64,000 bases of DNA from Bifidobacterium breve (GCA_945881945.1 CAMCVO010000005.1:18260-82259), one strand, 5' to 3'. Positions 1 through 8,734 are shown, counted from the first letter of the stretch. Numbers and translations are program-made. Notes: a model not told the origin generated them from the sequence alone.

Positions 1-398
1 TCTTTAATCCAATTAAAGAAATTGTAATAAACGGGGGTATTCACCATAATTAAATCTCCAGATCTAACGACCTGTCGGCAAACCTCGATCACACCAACTC
101 CCACATCAGTGCATATCTTTACGTCATCAGGGGATAACTCCCACCCCCATCTACTTTTAGCAAAGCCAGATAATCCCTCTCCCAGCTCAGGGAATTTACC
201 AAGGTAACCTGCATCTGAGTTATTTACTAAAGATGTCAGTGCATCTTTAATCGGTTGGGCTAGGTCATAGTCCATAACAGCAAATGGCATGGGAAGAATT
301 TCAGGATCGAAAGCACGCCATTTTTCACTTTTTCTATTTTGTAACAGGAGTTTTGGTTGCACTGAAATCTTAACTACTTCATTGAAAGCATCAGTCAC
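1..398 (-). CDS. MalY/PatB-type PLP aminotransferase/C-S lyase (5' part only)
   Basis: This reading frame runs leftward from a GTG at 398 and is cut by the window edge, leaving about 132 N-terminal residues. The visible protein has the N-terminal pattern of the MalY/PatB fold-type I PLP family: a basic segment before KW, a PFAVMD motif (MalY-type proteins have a similar V-A-MD), a GYLG segment, a WGWEL segment, and NTPVYYNFFNW, which corresponds to the family's PVYxxF motif. The PLP lysine lies beyond the edge. The GTG start is supported by a TACTCT -10 box six bases upstream and no Shine-Dalgarno, so the mRNA is probably leaderless. Family members are cystathionine beta-lyases or aminotransferases. 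Next to tryptophan catabolism genes an aminotransferase role is possible, but nothing seen here decides it. Confidence 0.75.
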   Translation of the reverse strand, partial: MTDAFNEVVKISVQPKLLLQNRKSEKWRAFDPEILPMPFAVMDYDLAQPIKDALTSLVNNSDAGYLGKFPELGEGLSGFAKSRWGWELSPDDVKICTDVGVGVIEVCRQVVRSGDLIMVNTPVYYNFFNWIK

Positions 399-404
399 CC
401 ATTA

Positions 405-425
405 AGAGTAGTCGACCTTTAGCAC
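405..425. promoter_or_regulatory. divergent -10 boxes for the MalY-like and MBL-fold genes
   Basis: TACTCT on the minus strand (410 to 405) ends six bases before the GTG at 398. TAGCAC on the plus strand (420-425) ends seven bases before the ATG at 433. The 34-bp intergenic space therefore seems to hold two leaderless promoters back to back. The plus box is the weaker match because its last base is C. Confidence 0.5.
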
Positions 426-432
426 TTTTGAA

Positions 433-1230
433 ATGATTGAAAGGGGGGTAATCTTAGACCTTAACATGAGGACTCAAACCTTAAGGAAACTAACTGGTCA
501 CCCAATTTCACTTGCAGTTTTAAACTTTGGACTTTTCAAGGTTCATTCCAATGGCAGGGTAATTGGAATCCCTGGATTTCTGATTGAAACCAATGCAGGA
601 GAGAGAATATTAATTGACACTGGGTTTCCAGAAAAATATGCCAAAGATATAAACCAAGCTTCAGATGAAGATAGATTGGGAGAATTTGGCGAGCTTTTGG
701 AGCTTACTTATGAACACCAACCTGAGGAACAGCTGGCAAAATTGGGTTTAACTAAATCGGATATTGATTATTTGATAATCACTCATACCCATATTGACCA
801 CGTAGGTAACATTGGTGGATTTCCTAATGTTCCAATTATCATAGGCAAGGAAGAGCGTGAACTAGATAAACCTATATATTGGCGAGGGAACAAGCCTTTA
901 GATTGGCCAAACACCGAATACATCTTGATTACCGAAGACACTCATTTAGGCGAAAACTTTGAAGTTCTACATGTACCAGGGCACACTCCAGGTGAATTAT
1001 CGATTCTTGTTAAATTGCCAGAGACTGGATCAATTCTTTTAACTAGTGATGCGATTTCAAGGGAATCTGAGATTGCAGAGGGATGTTTGGATGCCACAAA
1101 TCCTGCGCAGGCAATTTCTAGCGCCAAACGCATTTTGGAATTAGCCAGAAAAAGGGACGCTTTGGTAATTTATGGGCACGGCCCAGAACAGTGGAATCAA
1201 TTAAAGAAAGCTCCACATCGATACAAATAA
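433..1230 (+). CDS. MBL-fold metallohydrolase, lactonase-like
   Basis: This is a 265-residue metallo-beta-lactamase-fold hydrolase. The zinc-binding HTHIDH motif is at residues 118-123. Further metal ligands are consistent with H184 (in GHTPG), D206 (in LTSDA) and H249 (in YGHGPEQW). Length and motif spacing resemble the AttM/AiiB-type N-acyl-homoserine or gamma-butyrolactone lactonases, so a lactone or other ester is a reasonable substrate guess, but the fold is promiscuous. The ATG at 433 fits a leaderless start. A second ATG at 466, five bases after TAGACC, would give a protein 11 residues shorter and still complete. The gene is divergent from the MalY-like gene and convergent with the following dehydrogenase gene. 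Confidence 0.7.
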   Translation: MIERGVILDLNMRTQTLRKLTGHPISLAVLNFGLFKVHSNGRVIGIPGFLIETNAGERILIDTGFPEKYAKDINQASDEDRLGEFGELLELTYEHQPEEQLAKLGLTKSDIDYLIITHTHIDHVGNIGGFPNVPIIIGKEERELDKPIYWRGNKPLDWPNTEYILITEDTHLGENFEVLHVPGHTPGELSILVKLPETGSILLTSDAISRESEIAEGCLDATNPAQAISSAKRILELARKRDALVIYGHGPEQWNQLKKAPHRYK

Positions 1231-1246
1231 ATCAACTACCACAAAA

Positions 1247-1981
1247 CTATCTAACGTCTCTACCTTGATTCAAAATTATTACATTTCCACTGGAAACATC
1301 CCCTGCTGGAGATATTAAAAATCCAACCCACGCAGCTATTTCCTCTGGTTTCATAGCGCTACCTCTTGGCATCTGAGAAATAGCTTTGTTTAGCACCTCC
1401 TCGCTAAGTACTTTAAACAAAGGTGATTCCGTCATAGCAGGAGCAATAGAATTTACACAAATACTCTGATCGGCATATCTTCGCGCTAAATCCTTCGTCA
1501 ACGTATCCATGGCAGCTTTACTCGCTCGATAATGTGGAGGATCAAAAACATCGAAGTTGTAAGCACCGTTAGATGAGATATTAACAATTTTCTTAATACC
1601 TGAGCGTTTTAACATTAACTTTATCGCCTCTTGAGAGCAGAAAAATGCTGATGAGAAATTTACTGCCATCTGCGAATAGAACTCACTAGGAGGTATGTTC
1701 GGAAATTCAGACATATAGCAATTGCCAGCATTATTAACTAATGCATCAACTCCACCGAATTTTTCTGCTACAGATGCAAATGCATCCTTGATTGCGTCTG
1801 CATCAGTTAGATCTACACAATATGAAAATACACTTGGAGCAAATTCTCTTTCAAGGTTTCTTAATCCCTCTTCATTAATATCAAAAGCAACTATTTGAAA
1901 ATCACTTTGAACAAGTTTAGCTGTTATGGCTAATCCCATTCCTCCTGCTGCTCCCGTGACAACTGCAATTTTCTTGCTCAT
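1247..1981 (-). CDS. short-chain dehydrogenase/reductase (SDR)
   Basis: A 244-residue classical SDR. It has the glycine-rich TGAAGGMG at 9-16, NNAG at 83-86, and catalytic S137, Y151 and K155 (HYRASK). It should act as an NAD(P)-dependent alcohol dehydrogenase or ketoreductase in the cytoplasm. It is divergent from kynureninase (92 bp apart). It is one of four SDRs in the catabolic region, and its place in the pathway cannot be read from sequence; beta-hydroxyacyl-CoA dehydrogenase is one option. I see no clear -10 box at the leaderless spacing for this gene. Confidence 0.8.
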   Translation of the reverse strand: MSKKIAVVTGAAGGMGLAITAKLVQSDFQIVAFDINEEGLRNLEREFAPSVFSYCVDLTDADAIKDAFASVAEKFGGVDALVNNAGNCYMSEFPNIPPSEFYSQMAVNFSSAFFCSQEAIKLMLKRSGIKKIVNISSNGAYNFDVFDPPHYRASKAAMDTLTKDLARRYADQSICVNSIAPAMTESPLFKVLSEEVLNKAISQMPRGSAMKPEEIAAWVGFLISPAGDVSSGNVIILNQGRDVR

Positions 1982-2059
1982 GCAGGAAGTCTTTCACAAA
2001 GAATCAGAATTTTCACCCATCTAGAGAAATATTCTTTATGATTTAATTAGTAATCCCTC

Positions 2060-2065
2060 TATACT
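2060..2065 (+). promoter_or_regulatory. -10 box (TATACT) of leaderless kynU
   Basis: TATACT ends seven bases before the kynU ATG, with no purine-rich Shine-Dalgarno between them. Transcription would start at or next to the start codon. Confidence 0.65.
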
Positions 2066-2072
2066 TTTACTT

Positions 2073-3338
2073 ATGGAGCGCTCATATGCATTAGAACTTG
2101 ATCGGCTCGACCCACTAAATCAATATAAAAAACTATTTTATATTGACGATAGTTCTGTTTGCTACTTGGATGGCAACTCCCTAGGCAGATTGCCAATAGA
2201 AACTATTCAAGCAGTAGAAGATTTGTTAAAGAATGAATGGGGCAAGAAAATCGTTGGTGGGTGGACGGATTGGATTGATAAAGCGCAAAGCATCGGAGAT
2301 TTAGTTGGCAGGTCATCACTTGGCGCTGCTCCTGGTCAAACACTTGCGCTTGATACAAATACAATAAATCTTTATCAATTGGCATGGGCTGCAGTTAAAT
2401 CAAATCCAAGTCGTAAAAAAATCCTTATTGATAGAGCTAATTTCCCTAGTGATCGTTATGCAATGGAGGGAATTGCTAATGACTTGGGCATGGAATTGGT
2501 TTACATTGAGAACGAGGATTTGCGAGAGTCTGAGAATGAGATAATTTCAAATGAGTTGTTGAGTAAATACTTAGACAAAGATGTAGCTTTAGTGACCTTA
2601 CAGATCATTCAGTATAGATCTGGTGGTTTGAACGATTATGCAAGTATTGAAAAAATGGTAAGAGATAATGGATCCCTAATGCTTTGGGATTGTTCTCACG
2701 CTATAGGTTCAGTGAATCTACAATTTGACAAGCATAAAATTGGCTTAGCGGTGGGCTGCACTTACAAATACGGCAATTCTGGACCTGGAGCCCCCGGCTG
2801 GTTGTATGTATCTACAGAGCTTCAACAGAAATTGAATGTACCGATACGTGGTTGGTTTGGCGTGAAAAACCAATTTGCAATGGGACCAGTTTTTGAGCGC
2901 TCAGCCAGCATTCGTGGCTTTCAAATTTCGACGCCGCCAATAATCGGTTTAAAAGCTGTAGAAGTTGGATTTAAGATGATCGAGGCCGCCACTATGGAGT
3001 TGATTAATGAGAAATGTTTAAAGGGTACTGATTTGATGATAGCTCTTTACGATGAATTGTTGAAACCTTTGGGCTTTAAACTCGCAACACCAAGAGATTC
3101 TACTAAAAGATGTGGGCACATAATTATCACTCATCAAGATGGCGCACAAATAGCAGTAGCTTTACGACAACTAAAAAACGTTTTCCCTGATTATCGGGAA
3201 CCAAATGGAATCAGATTTTCGTTTTCACCGTTGCCTACCTCGTTTGTTGAAGTTTATGATGGCTTTAAACGACTTAAAGAGCTGGCCGAATCAGGGGATT
3301 ATAAAACAGTCACAGTCCAAAGCTCCAAAGTAACTTGA
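2073..3338 (+). CDS. kynU: kynureninase
   Basis: Kynureninase is a PLP enzyme that splits L-kynurenine into anthranilate and L-alanine. The 421-residue length is normal for the family. YLDGNSLGRLP at 31-41 is the family's N-terminal signature. D206 in LWDCSHA should contact the PLP pyridine nitrogen, and K232 in GCTYKYGNSGPGAP should form the Schiff base. No kynurenine 3-monooxygenase is visible in the window, so anthranilate rather than 3-hydroxyanthranilate is the expected product. A 2-aminobenzoate-CoA ligase and the 2-aminobenzoyl-CoA monooxygenase/reductase lie further along. The gene stands alone behind its own leaderless promoter. Confidence 0.92.
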   Translation: MERSYALELDRLDPLNQYKKLFYIDDSSVCYLDGNSLGRLPIETIQAVEDLLKNEWGKKIVGGWTDWIDKAQSIGDLVGRSSLGAAPGQTLALDTNTINLYQLAWAAVKSNPSRKKILIDRANFPSDRYAMEGIANDLGMELVYIENEDLRESENEIISNELLSKYLDKDVALVTLQIIQYRSGGLNDYASIEKMVRDNGSLMLWDCSHAIGSVNLQFDKHKIGLAVGCTYKYGNSGPGAPGWLYVSTELQQKLNVPIRGWFGVKNQFAMGPVFERSASIRGFQISTPPIIGLKAVEVGFKMIEAATMELINEKCLKGTDLMIALYDELLKPLGFKLATPRDSTKRCGHIIITHQDGAQIAVALRQLKNVFPDYREPNGIRFSFSPLPTSFVEVYDGFKRLKELAESGDYKTVTVQSSKVT

Positions 3339-3421
3339 TTGATGATCTAAGTGCTTTAAATCAGCTTTAGGTGATACTTAACATTATCCTGATAAATACG
3401 CACTAGATTGAATTTTTACCC

Positions 3422-3427
3422 TATCAT
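3422..3427 (+). promoter_or_regulatory. -10 box (TATCAT), leaderless start at 3434
   Basis: TATCAT ends six bases before the ATG of the TIGR04076-type gene, and no Shine-Dalgarno is present. Confidence 0.6.
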
Positions 3428-3433
3428 TTCACT

Positions 3434-3739
3434 ATGGAGTTATTTGATTTGCGGGTAACTGTTGAAAGCATAGGCGGCAGATCTGTTTGTGGACTAAAAC
3501 CTGGTGACTACTTTGAGCTTACCAACAGTGCCGAATTAAGAATTCCAGATGGAAAGCATTTTTGCATGTATGCGATAGCTTCAGTTCTGCCTCTACTTCC
3601 AGCAAAACAACGTCAAATGTCAGCCGATGATTGGTTGGAACAAGACTCTCTGGTTGCATGCCCAGACCCAGAGGAGCAAATGGTAATGAAGATTGAAAGA
3701 ATTGGCCGCGTTAAGTTAAACGCAAGTGATTTAACTTAA
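3434..3739 (+). CDS. TIGR04076-family protein of unknown function
   Basis: A 101-residue protein resembling the small TIGR04076 family: a V-x-G-x-C start region, GDYFEL, then a short helical middle and the CPDPE segment near residues 75-80. It has three cysteines, and no membrane segment or signal peptide is visible. The family has no established function, although members often sit beside oxidoreductase genes. Its last four bases overlap the end of the convergent aldo/keto reductase gene. It has its own leaderless promoter. Confidence 0.6.
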   Translation: MELFDLRVTVESIGGRSVCGLKPGDYFELTNSAELRIPDGKHFCMYAIASVLPLLPAKQRQMSADDWLEQDSLVACPDPEEQMVMKIERIGRVKLNASDLT

Positions 3740-4779
3740 TTATTGTTGGTATGCATAATTGTTCTATGCTTGCTGTCATATCTTTCTAAGTAATAAACCG
3801 GTCCTTTAGGCCCTTTTGCTAACGATGTAATATTTTTCAAGTTGTGTAATTCTTGTTCGGTAAATTTCATACCTGGAATTCGAAGGTTTGAATTTAAATG
3901 TTCACGATTTCTGGCGCCGACAATAACAGCTGTTACGGCTGGTTGATGAAGAATATAGGCAGAAGCAATAGTGCCAATGTCAGTTTCATGCTTCTTAGCG
4001 ATTTCATGTAATACAGCGAGTAATTTTTGAAAAAGATCCCAGCCGCCAAATTCTTCAATAATTAATCTATATTTGACACCTGATCTAGTTTCAAATGCTT
4101 TAGGTTCTCCAACTCCAAGGTACTTTTCGGAGATAAATCCACCCGCAACAGTGCCGTAACAAAGAATACTAATATCATTTTCCAAGCAAAATTCAGTCAT
4201 TTCATTCTCAGCTCTATTATCAATAAGCGAGTACTGAAGTTGAATGCTTGCTGGCTTGAATCCTGCGCTTAACATTTCACTGAGCCGATCAACATCAAAG
4301 TTTGTAACACCTACATGTCGAATTTTTCCTTCATTTTTTAAAATGAATAATTCTTCCATTGCTGCTAGATAATGTTTGGCCTCATATTTCCACCAATGGA
4401 ATTGCACTAAATCTACATAATCTGTCCCTAATCTCTTTAGGGATCGATTTACAATTCTTCTGACATCCTCTCTTTCAAAGTCATCTAAGTGAAGTTCGTT
4501 TGGCACATATTTTGTGTGTAGCTGAACTTTACTTCTGGACTCCTCACCATATTTATCGCCTAGCTTTAGAATTGCTTTACCAATTAACTCTTCTACGCCC
4601 GTGTAGATATCACCAAAATCCAAAGTAGAAATACCTGCTTCTACAAATTCATTTATATCTGCAATTGCTTGGTCATCTTCAATTTTTTGATTAAGTGAGT
4701 GTCCTGAACTTAATTGCCAACCCCCCTTAATTACTGGGGATATTTGATATGAACCCTGGAGATTTACCTTTTCCATCAC
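3736..4779 (-). CDS. aldo/keto reductase
   Basis: A 347-residue aldo/keto reductase with the catalytic tetrad in the expected order: D54 and Y59 (DFGDIYTG), K90 (LHTKYVP) and H128 (VQFHWWK). It should reduce an aldehyde or ketone with NADPH. It is the last gene of a four-gene minus-strand operon and overlaps the preceding AKR-RidA fusion gene by 4 bp, so the two reductases are likely made together. They share many segments, such as the CYGTVAGGFIS region versus AYGTLCGGFIS, and look like paralogues. The substrate is unknown. Confidence 0.82.
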   Translation of the reverse strand: MMEKVNLQGSYQISPVIKGGWQLSSGHSLNQKIEDDQAIADINEFVEAGISTLDFGDIYTGVEELIGKAILKLGDKYGEESRSKVQLHTKYVPNELHLDDFEREDVRRIVNRSLKRLGTDYVDLVQFHWWKYEAKHYLAAMEELFILKNEGKIRHVGVTNFDVDRLSEMLSAGFKPASIQLQYSLIDNRAENEMTEFCLENDISILCYGTVAGGFISEKYLGVGEPKAFETRSGVKYRLIIEEFGGWDLFQKLLAVLHEIAKKHETDIGTIASAYILHQPAVTAVIVGARNREHLNSNLRIPGMKFTEQELHNLKNITSLAKGPKGPVYYLERYDSKHRTIMHTNNN

Positions 4780-6233
4780 TGAATTTCAGCCTCTGCTTCA
4801 ATTTCAACAAGGTATTCATCTCCCACCAAGTTTGCAAAAAATGTGGTGTTTGCTGGTTTTATATCTGCGAATCTTTCACCGTGAGCTAGCAACGCCCCTT
4901 TCCAGCCTTTACTGTTTCGCACAAATACTCTGGTGCGTACCACATCTGATAATTTAGAGCCTAAAGATTCCAAAGATGCTTCAATTTTATCAATTATAAA
5001 ATGCGCTTGTGCGATCGGATCATCTCTTCCAACAACGAAATCACCATGAGTTGCAGTAGTTCCTGAGGTTAAAACGCGGTTACCGATCCTAATTGCTCGT
5101 GAGTAGCCAGCCAGGGATTCCCAGGGAGTACCAGAGTTAATTTGTTGCACCTGACCATTTTGTATTGGGTCATAGACTGGTGGGAATTCCTCTAAATGAT
5201 GGCTTAAATCACCTGAAGCAGTTAAGTAAGGCGGCTTGCGATACTCATCGCCACAGTCACCAGGTATTGGATTTAGCAAATCAATTGCAGCTTGGATTCT
5301 CTCAATTTGTTTCTTCTTTAAAGAAAATGTAAATAAAGAAGTTGTATCTTGAAGATGAGAATTTTCACCCAACCTGGCGCCAATTATTACGCCCCCAACT
5401 GCTTTCTGACTCAGTTGGAACTTACTGGCAATAGTTGCGATCGAACGCTCAGTTTCTTGGCTGATTTGATCTAATACTCTGAGTAAATTCTGGAACTTAT
5501 CCCAACCTCCTGCTGCATCAATAAATCTTTTATATTTCATTAACGACCAATTACCTAGGTTTTTTTGTTCAGGCTCTGGCTTACCTAACCATTTTTTGGA
5601 AATAAAACCACCACATAGGGTCCCATAAGCTAAAATTGCAATTGAGTTCTCTGCACAATAATCAGCCATTTTCCCTGAACCTCTACGGTCAACTAATGAA
5701 TAAGAAATCTGATTTGAAACAATTTCAATCCCAGTAGTTTTGGCAATTCTTAGATGGGCTGTGTCAAAATTGGTGGTGCCTAGTGCACCTATTAGTCCCT
5801 CTTCTTTTAGTTCTTGAAGATAAATTAGAGTATCTAGCCAAAATGGATTTGAAAAACTCCAAGCGTGATACTGAAGTAAGTCCACTTTTTCACTTTGCAG
5901 TCGAGACAAGCGTTCTTGAATGGCATTTCGAACTTGTTCTCGGGTAACTGGTCCTGGCTTTGGGACCCATTTGGTCATTAATTTTGCTTGGTTTCCATCA
6001 GGCTCAATTTTTTTAAATGTTCCAGCAATTATTTCAGCTGATCCGTAATGATCTGCCATGTCAAATGTGTATAGTCCAGATTGAACATAAGGTGCCATTA
6101 ATTTTGCGGATGTGACAGGATTTAAAGTTTTACCATCTTTTTCCATGTCAGCAATCTGCCAAAGTCCAGTAATAGCCCTTGAAATAACCAAACCTTTAGC
6201 AAGCTTGTAAACCTCCACCGCATCCTTTGCCAT
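4776..6233 (-). CDS. aldo/keto reductase fused to a RidA (YjgF) domain
   Basis: A 485-residue two-domain protein. Residues 1-330 form an aldo/keto reductase with tetrad D58, Y63 (MADHYG), K88 (MTKWVPK) and H123 (QYHAW). Residues about 365-485 form a RidA/YjgF domain. The canonical RidA arginine in the P-A-R-S/T motif is replaced here (P-A-N-T-T, N462), while the following glutamate-rich VEIEAEA strand is kept. RidA proteins hydrolyse enamines and imines, so coupling to a carbonyl reductase suggests an amine is deaminated to a carbonyl that is then reduced. That coupling is inference. The gene overlaps the next AKR gene by 4 bp and lies 6 bp after the class V enzyme gene. Confidence 0.82.
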   Translation of the reverse strand: MAKDAVEVYKLAKGLVISRAITGLWQIADMEKDGKTLNPVTSAKLMAPYVQSGLYTFDMADHYGSAEIIAGTFKKIEPDGNQAKLMTKWVPKPGPVTREQVRNAIQERLSRLQSEKVDLLQYHAWSFSNPFWLDTLIYLQELKEEGLIGALGTTNFDTAHLRIAKTTGIEIVSNQISYSLVDRRGSGKMADYCAENSIAILAYGTLCGGFISKKWLGKPEPEQKNLGNWSLMKYKRFIDAAGGWDKFQNLLRVLDQISQETERSIATIASKFQLSQKAVGGVIIGARLGENSHLQDTTSLFTFSLKKKQIERIQAAIDLLNPIPGDCGDEYRKPPYLTASGDLSHHLEEFPPVYDPIQNGQVQQINSGTPWESLAGYSRAIRIGNRVLTSGTTATHGDFVVGRDDPIAQAHFIIDKIEASLESLGSKLSDVVRTRVFVRNSKGWKGALLAHGERFADIKPANTTFFANLVGDEYLVEIEAEAEIQ

Positions 6234-6239
6234 CTGAGT

Positions 6240-7394
6240 TTATGTTCTTAAAAGTGCGGAAGTTTTGGTGAAACCATCTATAACTTTCTTTACATCATCT
6301 TGATTGTTATAAAAATGAGGTGAGATTCTCACGTTACCATCTCTACAGGAGGTCACAATCCCAATTTCCTCCAGTGCGGCAACATGAGCATGTTCATCTT
6401 TAGAGGCAACTGCTAAGAGGGAACCATGGTATTCAGGGTTTGCTGGAGTGACTACCTTGCCCCCAATTTTGGTGATTCCATCTCTAATCTCTGAGTGAAT
6501 TTCAGCTACGTATTTTTCAATGTTTAGGATGCCAACTTTAAGCATAAATTCTAATGCGGCAGTTGCCGGATATAAAGGGGCCACATTAGGGGTTCCGTTT
6601 TCAAAACGTCTTGCGTGTTGAGCGGGCTGGTAGGAATCTATTTTCATTGCAAAGATATCTTCAGCGGCAAACCAGCCTGTAACGGTCGGGATTAGAGCAC
6701 TAGTAGTACTTTGACGGGCATACATGAATCCAACTCCCGGAACAGCCAGCATGTACTTTTGTAAGCCACCAACAATGAAGTCTGCATTTATTTCATTTAC
6801 ATTTAACGATAGTGAACCCACTGATTGGTATGCATCAAGCACTACTAAAGCACCCATCTTATGAGCTGCCTCAATTATTGGCTGGATATCTGTGCGCACC
6901 CCATTTCTATAACAAACGTGAGCTATCGCAACTAAAAGCGTCTCTTCATCTATTGCATTGATTAGTGATTGTGTATCAACGGTTAGATCTGCGTTGCTTG
7001 GGATATGAACAACTTTTGCGCCGCGAGATTCTTGGGCGTGCCATATCTGGCCCATAGTGGGGAATTCATTATTTGTGGTAATAATTTTATTTCTCTTACC
7101 AGAAAAATTCAATGCCGTTGCTAGTGCATTCACTCCAGCCGATGCTGATGTTGTAATTGCTATTTCCTCAGATTTTGCTGAAAGAAATTGAGCAATTAAC
7201 TTTCGGAGAATTTCCTGTTGTGTTACCCAATCATTCCAAGCTGAACCTTTTTCTTCCAAAGTTGAGATATAAGTTCCAAAGGCGGCTTTAACAGAGTTGG
7301 CTAAAGCACCGTGTGAGCAAGAGTTAACATATGTAAGCTTTTCAAACAGCGGAAATTCGGAGCGATATAGGGCGGCTAAATCATTTGTAATCAA
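6240..7394 (-). CDS. class V aminotransferase-fold PLP enzyme
   Basis: A 384-residue fold-type I, class V PLP enzyme (the isopenicillin N epimerase / cysteine desulfurase-like group). D187 in LDAYQSVG and K213 in GGLQKYMLAVPG are the expected cofactor contacts. HVCYRNGVRTD (159-169) corresponds to the strand before the cofactor aspartate in related proteins. It starts with TTG at 7394, supported by AAAGG five bases upstream. It lies 24 bp after the bicupin gene and 6 bp before the AKR-RidA gene. It is distantly related to kynureninase but lacks the kynureninase DGNSLG signature. It could be an epimerase, lyase or aminotransferase. Confidence 0.72.
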   Translation of the reverse strand: MITNDLAALYRSEFPLFEKLTYVNSCSHGALANSVKAAFGTYISTLEEKGSAWNDWVTQQEILRKLIAQFLSAKSEEIAITTSASAGVNALATALNFSGKRNKIITTNNEFPTMGQIWHAQESRGAKVVHIPSNADLTVDTQSLINAIDEETLLVAIAHVCYRNGVRTDIQPIIEAAHKMGALVVLDAYQSVGSLSLNVNEINADFIVGGLQKYMLAVPGVGFMYARQSTTSALIPTVTGWFAAEDIFAMKIDSYQPAQHARRFENGTPNVAPLYPATAALEFMLKVGILNIEKYVAEIHSEIRDGITKIGGKVVTPANPEYHGSLLAVASKDEHAHVAALEEIGIVTSCRDGNVRISPHFYNNQDDVKKVIDGFTKTSALLRT

Positions 7395-7418
7395 GGTGCC
7401 TTTCTTGGAGCATATGTA

Positions 7419-8204
7419 TTAATTTGACTCAGAGTAGCCAGGAGCTGGGCTTCCATCTGGATAGTATGCAGCAGATGGGGAGCCTTCGGGCCGGAAAACC
7501 CCCAATACCCAAAGATCTTCTGTTGCTGTATTAGTCAGGGAATGAAGCAGCCTTGGCACCACTGCAAAAGCTGACCCTGCAGTTAGTGATTGACTTTTAC
7601 CTCCTGAAATAAATTCTCCACCACCTCTTAAAATATAACAAATCTCGTCATACAAATGGTAATGGCTGGGAGCACCTGAAGGTGGAATAAAGCCAACAAA
7701 CATTGTCGCATCAGCTGATCCATTGCTTGCATCAAATATAACTTCAAACTGTCGATCCGAAGTGGCTGTTGATTTTTGGTTGCCACCCTGAGTTACAACA
7801 CGAGTAAAGTTTGAAGTGTTATGTGTTTGCCTGCGCCCATAAGGTCCAGAAGAATTTGGCACATAAACTTCGATTGCGATTAAATTATCGGCATAGGTCC
7901 AAATAAAAGTTTCTCCACTTTTTATTTGAATTGCACTCCCAGGCTCAACTTTTATTGAGTTGTCAACACCAGTAACGCTCTCGCCAATAACTTCTAAACT
8001 TGCCGTGCCGGAGCGAACAAATATGTAGGTCGTGCCAGCAAGTGAGCCTTTGGGGGATGAATTGCCAGTCATGTGAATTTCAGTTGCCGTCATAGCCTCG
8101 GCGTAGGGCTGGGAGTCAATTAGGTTAAAACATTGGCCTTGACCGCGAATAACAACATCGTTTGGCGATAAGGTAGTGGCATTAAAGACTTTGCCTGGCT
8201 CCAT
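7419..8204 (-). CDS. bicupin-domain protein
   Basis: With the ATG at 8204 the protein has about 261 residues and two cupin barrels. The C-terminal barrel keeps a metal-site pattern: HYH followed by an E (SHYHLYDEICYILRGGG) and a late H in PRLLHSL. The N-terminal barrel lacks obvious ligands. Bicupins of this size include ureidoglycine aminohydrolase and some ring-cleaving dioxygenases, but no specific signature decides between them. The frame stays open to 8327, but that would overlap the divergent OsmC gene. A TATCTT box seven bases upstream of 8204 supports the shorter form. It is the first gene of the four-gene minus operon. Confidence 0.65.
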   Translation of the reverse strand: MEPGKVFNATTLSPNDVVIRGQGQCFNLIDSQPYAEAMTATEIHMTGNSSPKGSLAGTTYIFVRSGTASLEVIGESVTGVDNSIKVEPGSAIQIKSGETFIWTYADNLIAIEVYVPNSSGPYGRRQTHNTSNFTRVVTQGGNQKSTATSDRQFEVIFDASNGSADATMFVGFIPPSGAPSHYHLYDEICYILRGGGEFISGGKSQSLTAGSAFAVVPRLLHSLTNTATEDLWVLGVFRPEGSPSAAYYPDGSPAPGYSESN

Positions 8205-8210
8205 GAAAGG

Positions 8211-8220
8211 AAGATATCGT
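8211..8220. promoter_or_regulatory. overlapping divergent -10 boxes
   Basis: Minus-strand TATCTT (8216 to 8211) ends seven bases from the bicupin ATG at 8204. Plus-strand TATCGT (8215-8220) ends five bases from the OsmC ATG at 8225. The two boxes share two bases, so the promoters should compete for polymerase. Confidence 0.55.
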
Positions 8221-8224
8221 ATAA

Positions 8225-8653
8225 ATGAAAATTTATAAATATGCAAGTGCAGTTTGGAATGGACCAGTACCAACTGGAACAGGCTCCATGAGATTAGGAA
8301 AAAATGGCGGATCACTTGCCTATTCACTGAAATCGCGAGTTGAAGATACGGATATGACCAACCCTGAGGAATTAGTTGGGGCAGCTCTTGCTGGATGTTT
8401 TTCTATGCATTTAACTAGCTTGATTGAGGATGCTGGTAAAAAACCTGGGGTAATTGAAGCCAGTGCCAAGGTAACACTTGAGCAACGCGCTGATGGATTT
8501 TGGATAAGCGAAATCCAGTTAATTGCGCGAGGCTCTGGGCAAGAATTAAGTAATGAAGAGTTTGTCGCATTTGCCGAAAAAGCCAAGGCGACCTGCCCGG
8601 TTTCAAAGTTGTATTCAAGCGCATTGATTACCCTAGATGCTGCGCTGGCTTAA
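8225..8653 (+). CDS. OsmC/Ohr-family peroxiredoxin-like protein
   Basis: A 142-residue OsmC-family protein. The two redox cysteines are C58 in AALAGCFSMH and C124 in ATCPVSKLY, which is the arrangement used for organic hydroperoxide reduction. The family detoxifies lipid and organic peroxides in the cytoplasm. The gene begins 20 bp from the start of the divergent bicupin gene, with a -10-like TATCGT just upstream. Confidence 0.85.
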   Translation: MKIYKYASAVWNGPVPTGTGSMRLGKNGGSLAYSLKSRVEDTDMTNPEELVGAALAGCFSMHLTSLIEDAGKKPGVIEASAKVTLEQRADGFWISEIQLIARGSGQELSNEEFVAFAEKAKATCPVSKLYSSALITLDAALA

Positions 8654-8734
8654 CCGAAGCTGCAGTCACTTGCTTTGGAAAACATATCTTGATCAAGATT
8701 TCCGTGGGATTTTTAGCCAGCATCGACCAGATGG

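Noticed and set aside
8205..8327. N-terminal extension of the bicupin protein
   Set aside because: It would overlap the OsmC gene by about 100 bp; the added residues are not cupin-like and a -10 box supports 8204.
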